DNA of 64,000 nucleotides from Tetragenococcus halophilus subsp. halophilus DSM 20339 (GTDB lineage: Bacteria; Bacillota; Bacilli; Lactobacillales; Enterococcaceae): positions 522,233-586,232 of the forward strand of contig NZ_PXYA01000003.1 in the NCBI RefSeq assembly GCF_003841405.1, read 5' to 3'. Below, piece after piece: positions 55,141-63,516 of the stretch. Below the pieces are notes generated by a model, which saw only the letters and a list, made by a program, of their open reading frames with translations, was not told the DNA's origin and made no database searches. Position numbers and translations under genes: made by a program. The first letter of the stretch is position 1, and each line of letters starts with the position of its first letter.

Positions 55141-55605
55141 GAATTAAAGTTAAAGGGCTCTCAAGAATTTATTGATAAAGAAAAGGAAGCTTTTTTACAA
55201 AAATTACCTGAGCTAATTGAGCTGCAAACAGCTCAACCAGTTGATTCTGATACATCCATTTCTGATACCGAAATAAAAGCTGAAAAAGATTTTTCTGCTG
55301 GAGAAAAAGAAAATGTCTTTGTATATGAATCAATTGTAGAATTCCTAAATTCTCATGACTTCTCTACTCAAAAAGAAATGGTCTTGGGAATGGCGTATTT
55401 CATTGATTGCGTACAACAAGACTCTCCAGTTATTACAGGAAAGATTAACGCATTATTTGACGAAGCTCGCCAAAAGAAACCTAATACTTCAGATAATTTA
55501 AATAAACTGGTAAAAAGCGGCGATTTAATGCCTATAAGTGGTAACAAAGGTAGTTATAAACTTAGCAAACAAGGTATGGATACAGTTGACCAAAGACATA
55601 AATAA
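55141..55605 (+). pseudogene. Unidentified gene, 3' fragment cut by IS6 element A
   Basis: A 154-codon frame is open from the IS boundary without a start codon: an acidic helical linker (LIELQTAQPVDSDTSISDTE) followed by a C-terminal domain (SIVEFLNSHDFSTQKEMVLG, NTSDNLNKLVKSGDLMPI, GSYKLSKQG) with the look of a winged-helix module. An internal ATG at 55378 could give a 75-residue product, but no ribosome binding site supports it. The N-terminal part of the gene is lost. Confidence 0.55.
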
Positions 55606-55620
55606 TAATAAAAACTCCAT

Positions 55621-55672
55621 AAAAATCCGTGTATGTTTGTTGTTAACAAATTCAAACATACGCGGATTTTTT
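55621..55672 (+). terminator. Terminator, probably bidirectional
   Basis: AAAAATCCGTGTATGTTTG and CAAACATACGCGGATTTTTT form a stem of about 18 pairs with one mismatch and a 13-base loop, between converging genes. Confidence 0.8.
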
Positions 55673-55745
55673 AACTTTTATTGATCAATAGGTTTAAATG
55701 CTGTCATTGAATAATTTTCTGATTTTTATTCAGTTTACATAGATT

Positions 55746-56378
55746 TTAGATTTCTTTTTTAAATAACGCAAAAGAAAATAAAACAGGTAAGATAATAACC
55801 ATAGCGATAATCGCTATTAATAGCCAAATCTGTTGTAAAAATGCATTTAAAATGAATAATAAACCACCTAAAATGTATAGCCAGCTAGCCATTTGATTCG
55901 TACGATTCCAATTTTCTTTACTATTTAATGTCCAAGCAAGTTTGATCCCGACACTATAATTTTGTTTTACCTTGTGCAGATAGTTTCCTAAAACAATAAA
56001 CACAAGACCAACAAGTAAGTTAACCAGCAAACCGACATTTAAATTATAACCCAATGCAGTCACATATGTTGCTAAAAAAACAGCAGAGGAAACTAAAGGA
56101 ATAATCCATAAGACGGCTTTAAATATTTTATCATTAATATTCTTTTTCTTAGGATCATAACTTGTCAGTAGAAAAACTAACCACTGGATAAAAAGCATTA
56201 AAAAAGGTAGACCCAAAACAGTCATAGCTTTGCTGCTCCATCCATCAGGAGCGTTATTTGCGCCAAAATGGGTCGCTATTTGTTCTGGTAGCTCCCCCCA
56301 CAGTATCAATCCGATAATTAATGGAAATAAAATAATCAAGCTTGTAATAGTCATTGTACTTTTGTATTCACTCTTCAT
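55746..56378 (-). CDS. SdpI-family (DUF1648) membrane protein
   Basis: This 210-residue protein has about six membrane segments. The N-terminal DUF1648 pattern LPEQIATHFGANNAPDGWSSK is followed by a C-terminal SdpI domain with KLAWTLNSKENWNRTNQMAS. In Bacillus, SdpI confers immunity to the SdpC toxin and sequesters SdpR. The start overlaps the stop of the SdpR-like gene by 11 bases, the classic sdpRI layout. No toxin gene is visible nearby. Confidence 0.85.
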   Translation of the reverse strand: MKSEYKSTMTITSLIILFPLIIGLILWGELPEQIATHFGANNAPDGWSSKAMTVLGLPFLMLFIQWLVFLLTSYDPKKKNINDKIFKAVLWIIPLVSSAVFLATYVTALGYNLNVGLLVNLLVGLVFIVLGNYLHKVKQNYSVGIKLAWTLNSKENWNRTNQMASWLYILGGLLFILNAFLQQIWLLIAIIAMVIILPVLFSFALFKKEI

Positions 56379-56511
56379 TCTTTCGACTCCCCTCTAACTC
56401 GATCAACCACGACATTAATTCTTCCAAAATAGATGTATTTAGATCATAGTAAATAAAATTTTTTTCTTTTTCTTCCCAGACAAGACCTGCTTTTTTTAAA
56501 ATATTCAAATG
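56368..56511 (-). pseudogene. SdpR-like ArsR repressor, N-terminus removed by an IS4-type element
   Basis: The C-terminal 47 codons of an ArsR-family winged-helix repressor remain (SYHLNILKKAGLVWEEKEKN, NTSILEELMSWLIEL). The frame runs on into the IS (to 56562), but those codons derive from the element. The first half with the recognition helix is lost, so repression of the SdpI-like gene should be lost too. Confidence 0.8.
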
Positions 56512-56612
56512 ATAACTCAAGTTTCGCATACCCAAAATGATGATGTCCCTTTGATAGAACAACGCTGATAGTAAAATAATGGTTCGCTTGACTTTTGTTC
56601 AAAGGATACAAA

Positions 56613-56670
56613 AAGAACTCCTTTTGTTTTATAATGGATTTAACGACAAATCTAAAAACAAGGAGTTCTT
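56613..56670 (+). promoter_or_regulatory. Fold-back leader of the IS4-type transposase
   Basis: AAGAACTCCTT (56613-56623) pairs perfectly with AAGGAGTTCTT (56660-56670), and GTTTT/AAAAC extends it. The 3' arm contains the AAGGAG ribosome binding site. A TATAAT (56630-56635) lies in the loop, so transcripts starting there would lack the 5' arm. Confidence 0.6.
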
Positions 56671-56676
56671 GCTCTT

Positions 56677-58035
56677 ATGATACACTTAAAAAACATCAAA
56701 AATCAATTACCAAATGAAATGAACGCAATTTTTTCTGAACTGAACGTCCTGAAATGTTTACGACAAACCTCTATTTGTAAGCAAAAAGGCTATTCTCCCG
56801 CCATTATTTTTACTTTTCTTTTCAGTTTAGTGTTTAAGGGCAAGACCTTGAACCAAGTCCTCAGCGGACGTGAAGCAGATCAATATATGAAGAAAGATAC
56901 CGTTTACCGTTTGATGAACGATCCGCACAATAATTGGCGTAGCTTTCTGCTTCGTTTTAGTGCTTCTGTGATCGAAAAGATCCATCGATTAACAGATCCA
57001 AGTACCCATCTACGTACGCTTGTTTTGGATGACTCAACGTTCTATCGAAATCGAAGTCAGAAAGTGCCTGGTTTGGCGCGCCTTTGGGATCATGCTTTAC
57101 AAAAAGGTTATAAAGGCTATCGCATGCTAACTTTAGGCTTTTCTGATGGGTACTCTTTTATTCCTATTGATTTTGGATTGCTTTCAGGCAAAAACCAAGT
57201 CAATCAAAAACAAGCGGAAAGTGATCAAAGAACGAGTGGGGCAAAACGCTTCAAAGAAGCCCAACGATCTATGCCTGATGTGGCCATTGAGATGGTGCAA
57301 AGAGCCCTTGATCAAGGCGTTTACGCCAGTCATGTGTTAATGGATAAATGGTTTACCTCTCCTAAAATGATCGATCGTTTGCATGATTTAGGCATCCATA
57401 CCCTAGGTATGGCAAAAAATGGCAAGACCCAATATTTTTATCAAAGACGTTTATATAAATTAAGCGAACTCTACCAAAAGTCAATAAAGGAATACTGTCA
57501 AGAAGCCATCATTTCCTCTATTATTGTTCAGCCAAGCAGCGGGAAGACCCCCGTCAAAATCGTTTTTGTCAAAAATCGGAATAACCAAAGTGCTTGGTTA
57601 GCCCTTATGACAGATGACCTGACTTTGTCATCCCAAGAAATCGTGAAGACGTACTCGGTTCGCTGGGACATAGAAACGTTCTTTAAAGTTTCCAAATCTC
57701 TCCTTCATTTGTCACAAGAAACCCAAACGCGCAATTATCAAGCCTTGATTTGTCATACCACCATTGTGTTCACGCGCTACATCTTATTAAGTTGGCAACA
57801 ACGCTGTGCCAATGACGAGCGGACCTTAGGCGGCTTATTTTATGAACTTGCTGACCAAATAAAAGAACTTGACTGGTCGGTGGCTTTATTAGAACTAATG
57901 GACATTTTGCAAGCAGTCAGTGAAAAAGCGAGTCATAAACTACAAGACTTCATTGAAAGTCAACTGCAGCTCTGGATCGATACGCTGCCCAATTATATCA
58001 AGGCTTATCTACCGAATTTGGTGTGCGAAACTTGA
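56677..58035 (+). CDS. IS4-type transposase (copy 2)
   Basis: This 452-residue DDE transposase has catalytic regions RTLVLDDSTFYRNRSQKV, SHVLMDKWFTSPKMI and YSVRWDIETFFKVSK (the Y-R-E signature). The N-terminus (KGYSPAIIFTFLFSLVFKGK) is typical of one IS4-related branch. It is intact and unrelated in detail to the transposase at 40369. Confidence 0.92.
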   Translation: MIHLKNIKNQLPNEMNAIFSELNVLKCLRQTSICKQKGYSPAIIFTFLFSLVFKGKTLNQVLSGREADQYMKKDTVYRLMNDPHNNWRSFLLRFSASVIEKIHRLTDPSTHLRTLVLDDSTFYRNRSQKVPGLARLWDHALQKGYKGYRMLTLGFSDGYSFIPIDFGLLSGKNQVNQKQAESDQRTSGAKRFKEAQRSMPDVAIEMVQRALDQGVYASHVLMDKWFTSPKMIDRLHDLGIHTLGMAKNGKTQYFYQRRLYKLSELYQKSIKEYCQEAIISSIIVQPSSGKTPVKIVFVKNRNNQSAWLALMTDDLTLSSQEIVKTYSVRWDIETFFKVSKSLLHLSQETQTRNYQALICHTTIVFTRYILLSWQQRCANDERTLGGLFYELADQIKELDWSVALLELMDILQAVSEKASHKLQDFIESQLQLWIDTLPNYIKAYLPNLVCET

Positions 58036-58040
58036 GTTAT

Positions 58041-58432
58041 AAAGAGAAAAAATGTCTGACGCAACAAAATATAATTTGTGCATAAAGTCTTCAAGGAAAA
58101 ATTGCTAAGCAATTCAAGGCTATTGAGCAAAGACAGGGAATAAAATGTTGAAATGCTCCCGGATTGGTAAAATAAAGACTATATCCTTGTTTTTCAGATA
58201 AAACTTTTCTATTCCTTTCTTCATGTTTGGATTTTCGGATAGGATTTTTCTAAACTATTGTCCGTGATTTCGTTTTCAGATAATAGATTGTCGAACTTTT
58301 GTCCGTTATTTACTGTTTATTTGTCCATTAGAAAACCTCAATAATTTTTGCACTTAGTAATTTGTTGTATTTTCTTTTCTTCACTTTTACGATAAAATTG
58401 ATAGACTAGCTAAAAAAGAAAGGGTGAAAGTA
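58041..58432. other. Gap between the IS and ansA, no gene seen
   Basis: No supported coding region. Three loosely spaced TTGTCCG or TTGTCCA elements lie between 58250 and 58335. I read the stretch as remnant sequence left after the IS-linked rearrangement, with the ansA promoter near its end. Confidence 0.4.
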
Positions 58433-59401
58433 ATGAAACAAATTCTTGTTTTACATACTGGCGGTACCATCGCTATGAAAGAAAATCCGGCTACTGGAAG
58501 TGTAAGTCCGGACGCAAAAAATCCATTAACAGATGCACCGATTACCCTGCCAGAAAACGTCCATTTGATCACAGAAAATATTTTCAACCTCCCTAGCCCG
58601 CATATTACACCTGAACATATGCTTAAAATAAAAGAACGTATACAAGAGGCTTATCAAAATGGCATAGATAGTGTGGTTATTACCCACGGCACTGATACTT
58701 TGGAAGAAACGGCTTATTTCTTAGATCTAACGATCGGTAACTGGCTTCCAATTGTTCTCACGGGTGCAATGCGTTCAAGTAATGAGTTAGGTAGTGATGG
58801 CTTATATAACTTCGCCAGCGCTATACGAGTAGCAGCTTCACCAGATGCCAAAGACCAAGGTGTGTTAGTTGTGATGAATGATGAAATTCATGCCGCTCGT
58901 TATGTAACCAAAACTCATACTACAAATGTCGCGACTTTTCGCACCCCTTCTATCGGTCCCATTGGTATGATAAATAAAAATAACGTTATATTTTTACAAA
59001 AAATTTTGCATTCACAATATACAGACATCTCCTCAGCATCTGGCTTTATCCCTATCCTAAAAGCTTATGCTGGTATGAGCGGTGAATTATTAGAAGGCTT
59101 AGCTCATCTATCGCTAGATGGCTTAGTCATTGAAGCCTTAGGAGCAGGTAATTTGCCTCCAGAAAATATCGTCCCTTTACAAAAACTATTGGATGCTCAA
59201 GTGCCAATTGTTTTAGTCTCACGTTGCTTTAACGGGATTGCTGAAGCTGTTTATGATTATAGAGGCGGCGGAAGCGAGTTACAAAAAATGGGCGTGGTTT
59301 TTTCTCCAAATATTAATAGTCAAAAAGTCCGAATAAAATTATTAATTGCGAATAATCTCCAACTAAAAAAAGACGAATTGACCGACTTTATGCAACATTA
59401 A
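58433..59401 (+). CDS. ansA: L-asparaginase (type I)
   Basis: The enzyme hydrolyses asparagine to aspartate and ammonia. It has 322 residues from ATG 58433 (AAAGGGTG upstream); the frame reaches 58424. The active-site threonines lie in HTGGTIAMKEN (residues 8-18) and ITHGTDTLEETA (near residue 85). It has no signal peptide, so it is cytoplasmic. It is monocistronic, with a strong terminator shared with the converging thioesterase gene. Confidence 0.94.
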   Translation: MKQILVLHTGGTIAMKENPATGSVSPDAKNPLTDAPITLPENVHLITENIFNLPSPHITPEHMLKIKERIQEAYQNGIDSVVITHGTDTLEETAYFLDLTIGNWLPIVLTGAMRSSNELGSDGLYNFASAIRVAASPDAKDQGVLVVMNDEIHAARYVTKTHTTNVATFRTPSIGPIGMINKNNVIFLQKILHSQYTDISSASGFIPILKAYAGMSGELLEGLAHLSLDGLVIEALGAGNLPPENIVPLQKLLDAQVPIVLVSRCFNGIAEAVYDYRGGGSELQKMGVVFSPNINSQKVRIKLLIANNLQLKKDELTDFMQH

Positions 59402-59405
59402 AAGA

Positions 59406-59446
59406 GTCCCTTGTTAGCTAGACTTTTATGCTAATTAACAAGGGAC
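59406..59446 (+). terminator. Bidirectional terminator of ansA and the thioesterase
   Basis: GTCCCTTGTTA and TAACAAGGGAC form a perfect 11-base stem between converging genes, followed by a T-rich tract on the plus strand. Confidence 0.8.
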
Positions 59447-59451
59447 AACTT

Positions 59452-60189
59452 TTATTTTTCTTGCCACTCAATTTGAGCTTCACAATATTTTTTATCTGCA
59501 ATTTTAATCGCATGACGTGTTTGCTTGCCACTTTCCTGATCCACGATCTCATAAAGACTTTCAATCTGCTTGCCATATTCAACTTCTTTATCAAAACGAA
59601 CGTTTATATATTTAGGCTCATAAGTGGTTAAAAAGTCATAGCCCAAGCCATCAATCAACCAATCAAAGTACACGGAATTATTGACATGATGATTACTATC
59701 GATATCATAAAATCGAACGTTATATGCAGTACTACTTGGATTTTCTAAAGACTCAACTTTTGGTGGACGTTTGATTTTAGTAATTTTTTCACTTTCAAAC
59801 GGTGCAATAATGTCTTCAGTTACACTACTAATTTTACGTGTTGTATAGTTCATTAAAGAAAAAATAGATTCAATATGGACTAGCTCTTCCCCAGATTCTG
59901 TGGTAATCCAAAAGTCCCGATAGCAGAAATATTTATTATATTGCATTGCTTGAGTCGTCACTTGAATTTTTTCATTTACCCTTGGTAAACGAGAAATGAA
60001 AACTTCATAATGTGTGATAATCCATGTTACACCAAATTGATGTATGTAATCATTTCCTCTGTTCAATAGATCACTTTGTTCTTCTGACACCTTGATGACA
60101 ATCGCAATCATGGTCGAAAGTTTCATTGTATGGTTTACATCACACTCGTAATAAGTCACCTCATGTGGAATTGTATATTTTGCTCCCAA
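59452..60189 (-). CDS. Acyl-ACP thioesterase
   Basis: This 245-residue double hot-dog enzyme of the FatA/FatB-like family releases fatty acids from acyl carrier protein. Visible are YECDVNHTMKLSTMIAIVIKV in the first half and the catalytic region FYDIDSNHHVNNSVYFDWL in the second. The start is TTG 60189, nine bases after AAAGGAGG; no in-frame ATG fits. Its terminator is at 60291-60320 only for genes upstream; its own stop lies next to the terminator shared with ansA. Confidence 0.9.
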   Translation of the reverse strand: MGAKYTIPHEVTYYECDVNHTMKLSTMIAIVIKVSEEQSDLLNRGNDYIHQFGVTWIITHYEVFISRLPRVNEKIQVTTQAMQYNKYFCYRDFWITTESGEELVHIESIFSLMNYTTRKISSVTEDIIAPFESEKITKIKRPPKVESLENPSSTAYNVRFYDIDSNHHVNNSVYFDWLIDGLGYDFLTTYEPKYINVRFDKEVEYGKQIESLYEIVDQESGKQTRHAIKIADKKYCEAQIEWQEK

Positions 60190-60290
60190 ACCAACAATCC
60201 TCCTTTATAGCTATTAAATATTCAACAAAACAATTATAACAGAAAATTTTTTATGCGTCTGTTCTTCCCTTGTTTTCTCTTTTTAATCTA

Positions 60291-60320
60291 AAAAAAAGAA
60301 GAGCACGCGCACTCTTCTTT
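60291..60320 (-). terminator. Original terminator of the symporter gene, displaced by ISL3
   Basis: AAAGAAGAG and CTCTTCTTT form a 9-base stem with an 8-base loop. On the minus strand a run of T follows. The ISL3 element (60325-61852) now separates it from the symporter stop codon at 61873. Confidence 0.75.
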
Positions 60321-60324
60321 AAGA

Positions 60325-61852
60325 GACTCTTTGTCAAATAGTGTTGGTAAAGAAAACACGACGAATAAAGGAAGCAGTTAGACGCTATTGTCTAGCTGCT
60401 TTTTTTCGCTTGTATAGGTAAGGAACCAGGTTGGAAATATTTTCCTCGGTATAAAAAGATCCGTTGCCGAAAGTTCTCAAAGCTATGGAACCCATAAGCG
60501 ACTCGTTTTAGCACTTTAATATGATTATTTAACCCTTCTAAAGGACCGTTAGAATAAGGCACTGTCAAAGCAAGATGAATCTCTTTTCGATATTTTCGGA
60601 AGGTCTTGATTACAGGCTGAAACGGGTCAGAAAGCTGGGACCCATCGGTTTTCAGTAATTGATCAAAACGTGCTGTGTCTTGCTTATGAAATGCGGAAAG
60701 AAAGGATTGATAGAGTTTATAGCCTTGTCTAAGGGCAGAATGATAACGTAATAAGCGATCGACAATCTCTTGCTCGGTTAAATGATCCCGAAAACTAGGC
60801 CGCCAATATCGATTTTTATAATCAAGCGTCCAAGCTTTTTTCTGTAGAAGTTTCCAGTATTTTTTGAGGTGCTTATATTCCTTTTGCCGACGGTGAAAGG
60901 TGTTCATCACTTGTTTCCGCTGTTGTTGGAAAGCTCGTCCAATATGTTGGCTCATATGGAAACGATCAATGACTAACTGGGCATTAGGAAAAAGGGTTTT
61001 GACTAAGGAGGCATACGGACTGTAAAAATCCGAAACGACATAGTGCACCTTGGCTCTTTCCTCTCGAGGATAACGTGCAAAATATGCTTCTAAATGAGGC
61101 AGTTGTCGATTGGCGACAATCTCTAAGAGCTGCCGCGTTTCCCCGTTCATCATAATAAAACTCATGGCGCCAGAAACCCGTTTGACCGATTGAAATTCGT
61201 CAAAACAAAGCACTTCTGGTAAGGAAGTATTGGGAGATAGCTGTTTGGGTTGAAAACTGTGAAGCACACGTAAAACCGTTGTCGGCGAAACATGCTTCAA
61301 CCGAGCGACCATTGACATCGATAAGGGTTGCGATAATTTTTCTGCAATGGCGAGTTTGACACGACGAGCGATCGAACAATGACGATCTGCGACACTGGTT
61401 TCGGCGATAGACGTTTTCCCGCAAGTTTTACAACGAAAACGTTGCTTCTTCATTTTAAGTAAGGTTTTGTATTCACTCACATCGTTGAGTTGAATCGTCA
61501 CTTCCTTAAACCCCCATTTCATTAAACAGGCGGTTTCTTCTTCGCCACAGTGAAAACAGGCTTGCGGACGATAAGAAAGCCGACCATAAAAAACAAAACA
61601 AATGTCGCCGTTGATGGCTTCTTTTTGAAAACAATTTTCTGCAAAAGTTAGGTTTACATCTAGGATATCTAGGATTTCTTTAGTATAATGAGAGATGGAC
61701 ATCTTGAAACACTCCTTTGGATATTTGTTTGGTAACTTTATTCTACGAGTTTTCAAGGTGTCTGTTTTATATTTTGCTCAGAAAACATAAAAAAACTAGC
61801 ATTGGCTACAAGAAATTGATTCTTGTTTACCAACACTAGAAATTATAGAGCC
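60325..61852 (-). mobile_element. ISL3-family insertion sequence, complete, copy 2
   Basis: This 1,528-base element starts GACTCTTTGTCAAATAGTG, and its other end, reverse-complemented, reads GGCTCTATAATTTCTAGTG. An 8-base target duplication CTTTAAGA lies at 60317-60324 and 61853-61860. It is a different ISL3 element from copy 1 but has closely related ends. Confidence 0.93.
60392..61702 (-). CDS. ISL3-family transposase (copy 2)
   Basis: This 436-residue transposase has zinc-finger cysteines in ACFHCGEEET and RCKTCGKTS, a helix-turn-helix near MSMVARLKHVSPTTVLRVL, and a DDE domain with VLCFDEFQSV, YVVSDFYSPYA and NGPLEGLNNHIK. ATG 61702 is preferred because AAAGGAG lies nine bases upstream; the frame reaches 61756. 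It appears intact. Confidence 0.92.
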   Translation of the reverse strand: MSISHYTKEILDILDVNLTFAENCFQKEAINGDICFVFYGRLSYRPQACFHCGEEETACLMKWGFKEVTIQLNDVSEYKTLLKMKKQRFRCKTCGKTSIAETSVADRHCSIARRVKLAIAEKLSQPLSMSMVARLKHVSPTTVLRVLHSFQPKQLSPNTSLPEVLCFDEFQSVKRVSGAMSFIMMNGETRQLLEIVANRQLPHLEAYFARYPREERAKVHYVVSDFYSPYASLVKTLFPNAQLVIDRFHMSQHIGRAFQQQRKQVMNTFHRRQKEYKHLKKYWKLLQKKAWTLDYKNRYWRPSFRDHLTEQEIVDRLLRYHSALRQGYKLYQSFLSAFHKQDTARFDQLLKTDGSQLSDPFQPVIKTFRKYRKEIHLALTVPYSNGPLEGLNNHIKVLKRVAYGFHSFENFRQRIFLYRGKYFQPGSLPIQAKKSS

Positions 61853-61872
61853 CTTTAAGAAAATTCTTTTAA

Positions 61873-63267
61873 TTAAACTTCATTTTCTGTAACTACTTGG
61901 TTAGAATCATTTAAGGTATCGCGATCTAAATCATGGAGCCTTGCGCTTGTTACAACGCCGACAACCATACTATCACTGACATTAACTAATGTTCTAGCCA
62001 TATCAATTAATGGTTCAACTGAAATCACTAGACCTACGATAGCTAACGGCAAGTTCATTGAACTCAATACGATCAATGAAGCAAATGTCGCGCCACCACC
62101 AACACCAGCTACACCGAATGAACTAATCGTTACCACTAGGATTAGCATCAAAATAAAACGCCAATCGAAAATGTCAACGCCAGCCGTTGGTGCTACAATA
62201 GTAGCCAACATTGCTGGATATAAACCAGCACATCCGTTTTGTCCAATAGAGATACCAAAGCTTCCTGCAAAGTTTGCTGTCGCATCTTCGACACCTAAAG
62301 CTTTCGTTTGCGTTTGCAGATTCATTGGTAATGCGCCCGCACTTGAACGTGAAGTAAAGGCAAAACTCAATACAGGGAATGATTTTTTAAAGTAAGTGAT
62401 CGGATTTACCCGTACAGACATGAGTAACAAACTATGCATAAGTAACACGATAATTAAACCTACATAAGAAGCGATAATGAATGTACCTAGGTTAATAATT
62501 GCACCAAAATCACTTGTTGCTAGAACGTTTGTCATCAAAGCAAATACACCAAAAGGCGTAAGGCGTAAAACAAGCGTTACAATACGCATAACGATATTGT
62601 ATAAGCTTTCGATAATACGATTGAACGTTTCAGCTTGTTCTGGCGCTTTGCGCTTGACACCTAAGTAAGCTACACCAACAAAAGCAGAGAAGATAACAAC
62701 ACCAATCGTACTTGTATCCCGACTACCAGCAAGGTCCGCAAACACATTCGTTGGGATAAAAGATAGAATTTGTTCAGGAATTGATAGATCTTGTACTTCT
62801 GATTGTTGTTGCGTAATTTCAGCAATCCGGCTTGTTTCTTCAGAACCTTGAGTAAATTGGGCTCCGTCCAAATTAAACAACATAACCATTGAAATTCCAA
62901 TCAAAGCAGCAACTGCCACAGTTCCTAACAGTGTTGCTAATACGGAAAAACTGATTTTCCCGATTTTTGAACTTTCCTTCATGCGTGTAAACGCACTTAC
63001 AATGGAAACAAAAACCAATGGCATGATGAGCATTTGAAGTAATGCAACATAACCGTCACCAACAATGGACATCCAATCAAGCGACTGTTCTACAACTGGA
63101 CTTTCTATACCAAAAATCAGCTGTAAAAGGCCCCCAAAAAGGATACCAGCAAACAAACCAGTAAATACACGCGTTGAGAACTTCGCATGTATTTTTTGCA
63201 TGTGATAAAACACATATAAAACTGCAACAAATAAAAGTAAAACAATTACAGTGAGCAGATTTGTCAT
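61873..63267 (-). CDS. tcyP: L-cystine sodium symporter, TcyP type
   Basis: This dicarboxylate/amino acid:cation symporter family protein (TcyP/YhcL branch) imports L-cystine. It has 464 residues and about 8-10 membrane segments. Characteristic stretches are DGYVALLQMLIMPLVFVSIV, SFAFTSRSSAGALPMNLQTQ (re-entrant loop serines) and SVEPLIDMARTLVNVSDSM. The loop with GSEETSRIAEITQQQSEVQD is typical of the cystine branch. Its start lies about 250 bases from a divergent MFS gene, and its downstream terminator is displaced by ISL3. Confidence 0.92.
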   Translation of the reverse strand: MTNLLTVIVLLLFVAVLYVFYHMQKIHAKFSTRVFTGLFAGILFGGLLQLIFGIESPVVEQSLDWMSIVGDGYVALLQMLIMPLVFVSIVSAFTRMKESSKIGKISFSVLATLLGTVAVAALIGISMVMLFNLDGAQFTQGSEETSRIAEITQQQSEVQDLSIPEQILSFIPTNVFADLAGSRDTSTIGVVIFSAFVGVAYLGVKRKAPEQAETFNRIIESLYNIVMRIVTLVLRLTPFGVFALMTNVLATSDFGAIINLGTFIIASYVGLIIVLLMHSLLLMSVRVNPITYFKKSFPVLSFAFTSRSSAGALPMNLQTQTKALGVEDATANFAGSFGISIGQNGCAGLYPAMLATIVAPTAGVDIFDWRFILMLILVVTISSFGVAGVGGGATFASLIVLSSMNLPLAIVGLVISVEPLIDMARTLVNVSDSMVVGVVTSARLHDLDRDTLNDSNQVVTENEV

Positions 63268-63516
63268 TTAACTTCCTCCTTTAATTTCTACGTATAATGA
63301 CAAGTCCGTCAAGGGAAGTAAAGGTTCCTAGTGACCATTCTTCAACAGTACACTCTAATGAAAATGCGTGTGAAAGATTCATTAGTGACGGTTTCATTAT
63401 AAACGGACACATATCGAATGTCTAATATTTGTTCTTGTATTTAGTAAGTTAGCAACTGTTAGCTATTGAAAAGTTGTGCTATAGTAGATAAGCATGCAGT
63501 AAAGGAGGCATTTTTT

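Larger units (their letters stand above)
56512..58040 (+). mobile_element. IS4-type insertion sequence, copy 2 (distinct element)
   Basis: This 1,529-base element has ends ATAACTCAAGTTTCGCA (left) and its perfect complement at 58024-58040 (right), a 17-base inverted repeat. The transposase stop codon lies inside the right repeat. Flanks TTCAAATG and AAAGAGAA do not match, so there is no target duplication, and a deletion or recombination must have followed. Confidence 0.85.

Noticed and set aside
41984..55148. Target duplications for the IS6 copies
   Set aside because: The 8-base flanks of all three complete copies were compared with each other in all combinations that make sense and none match.
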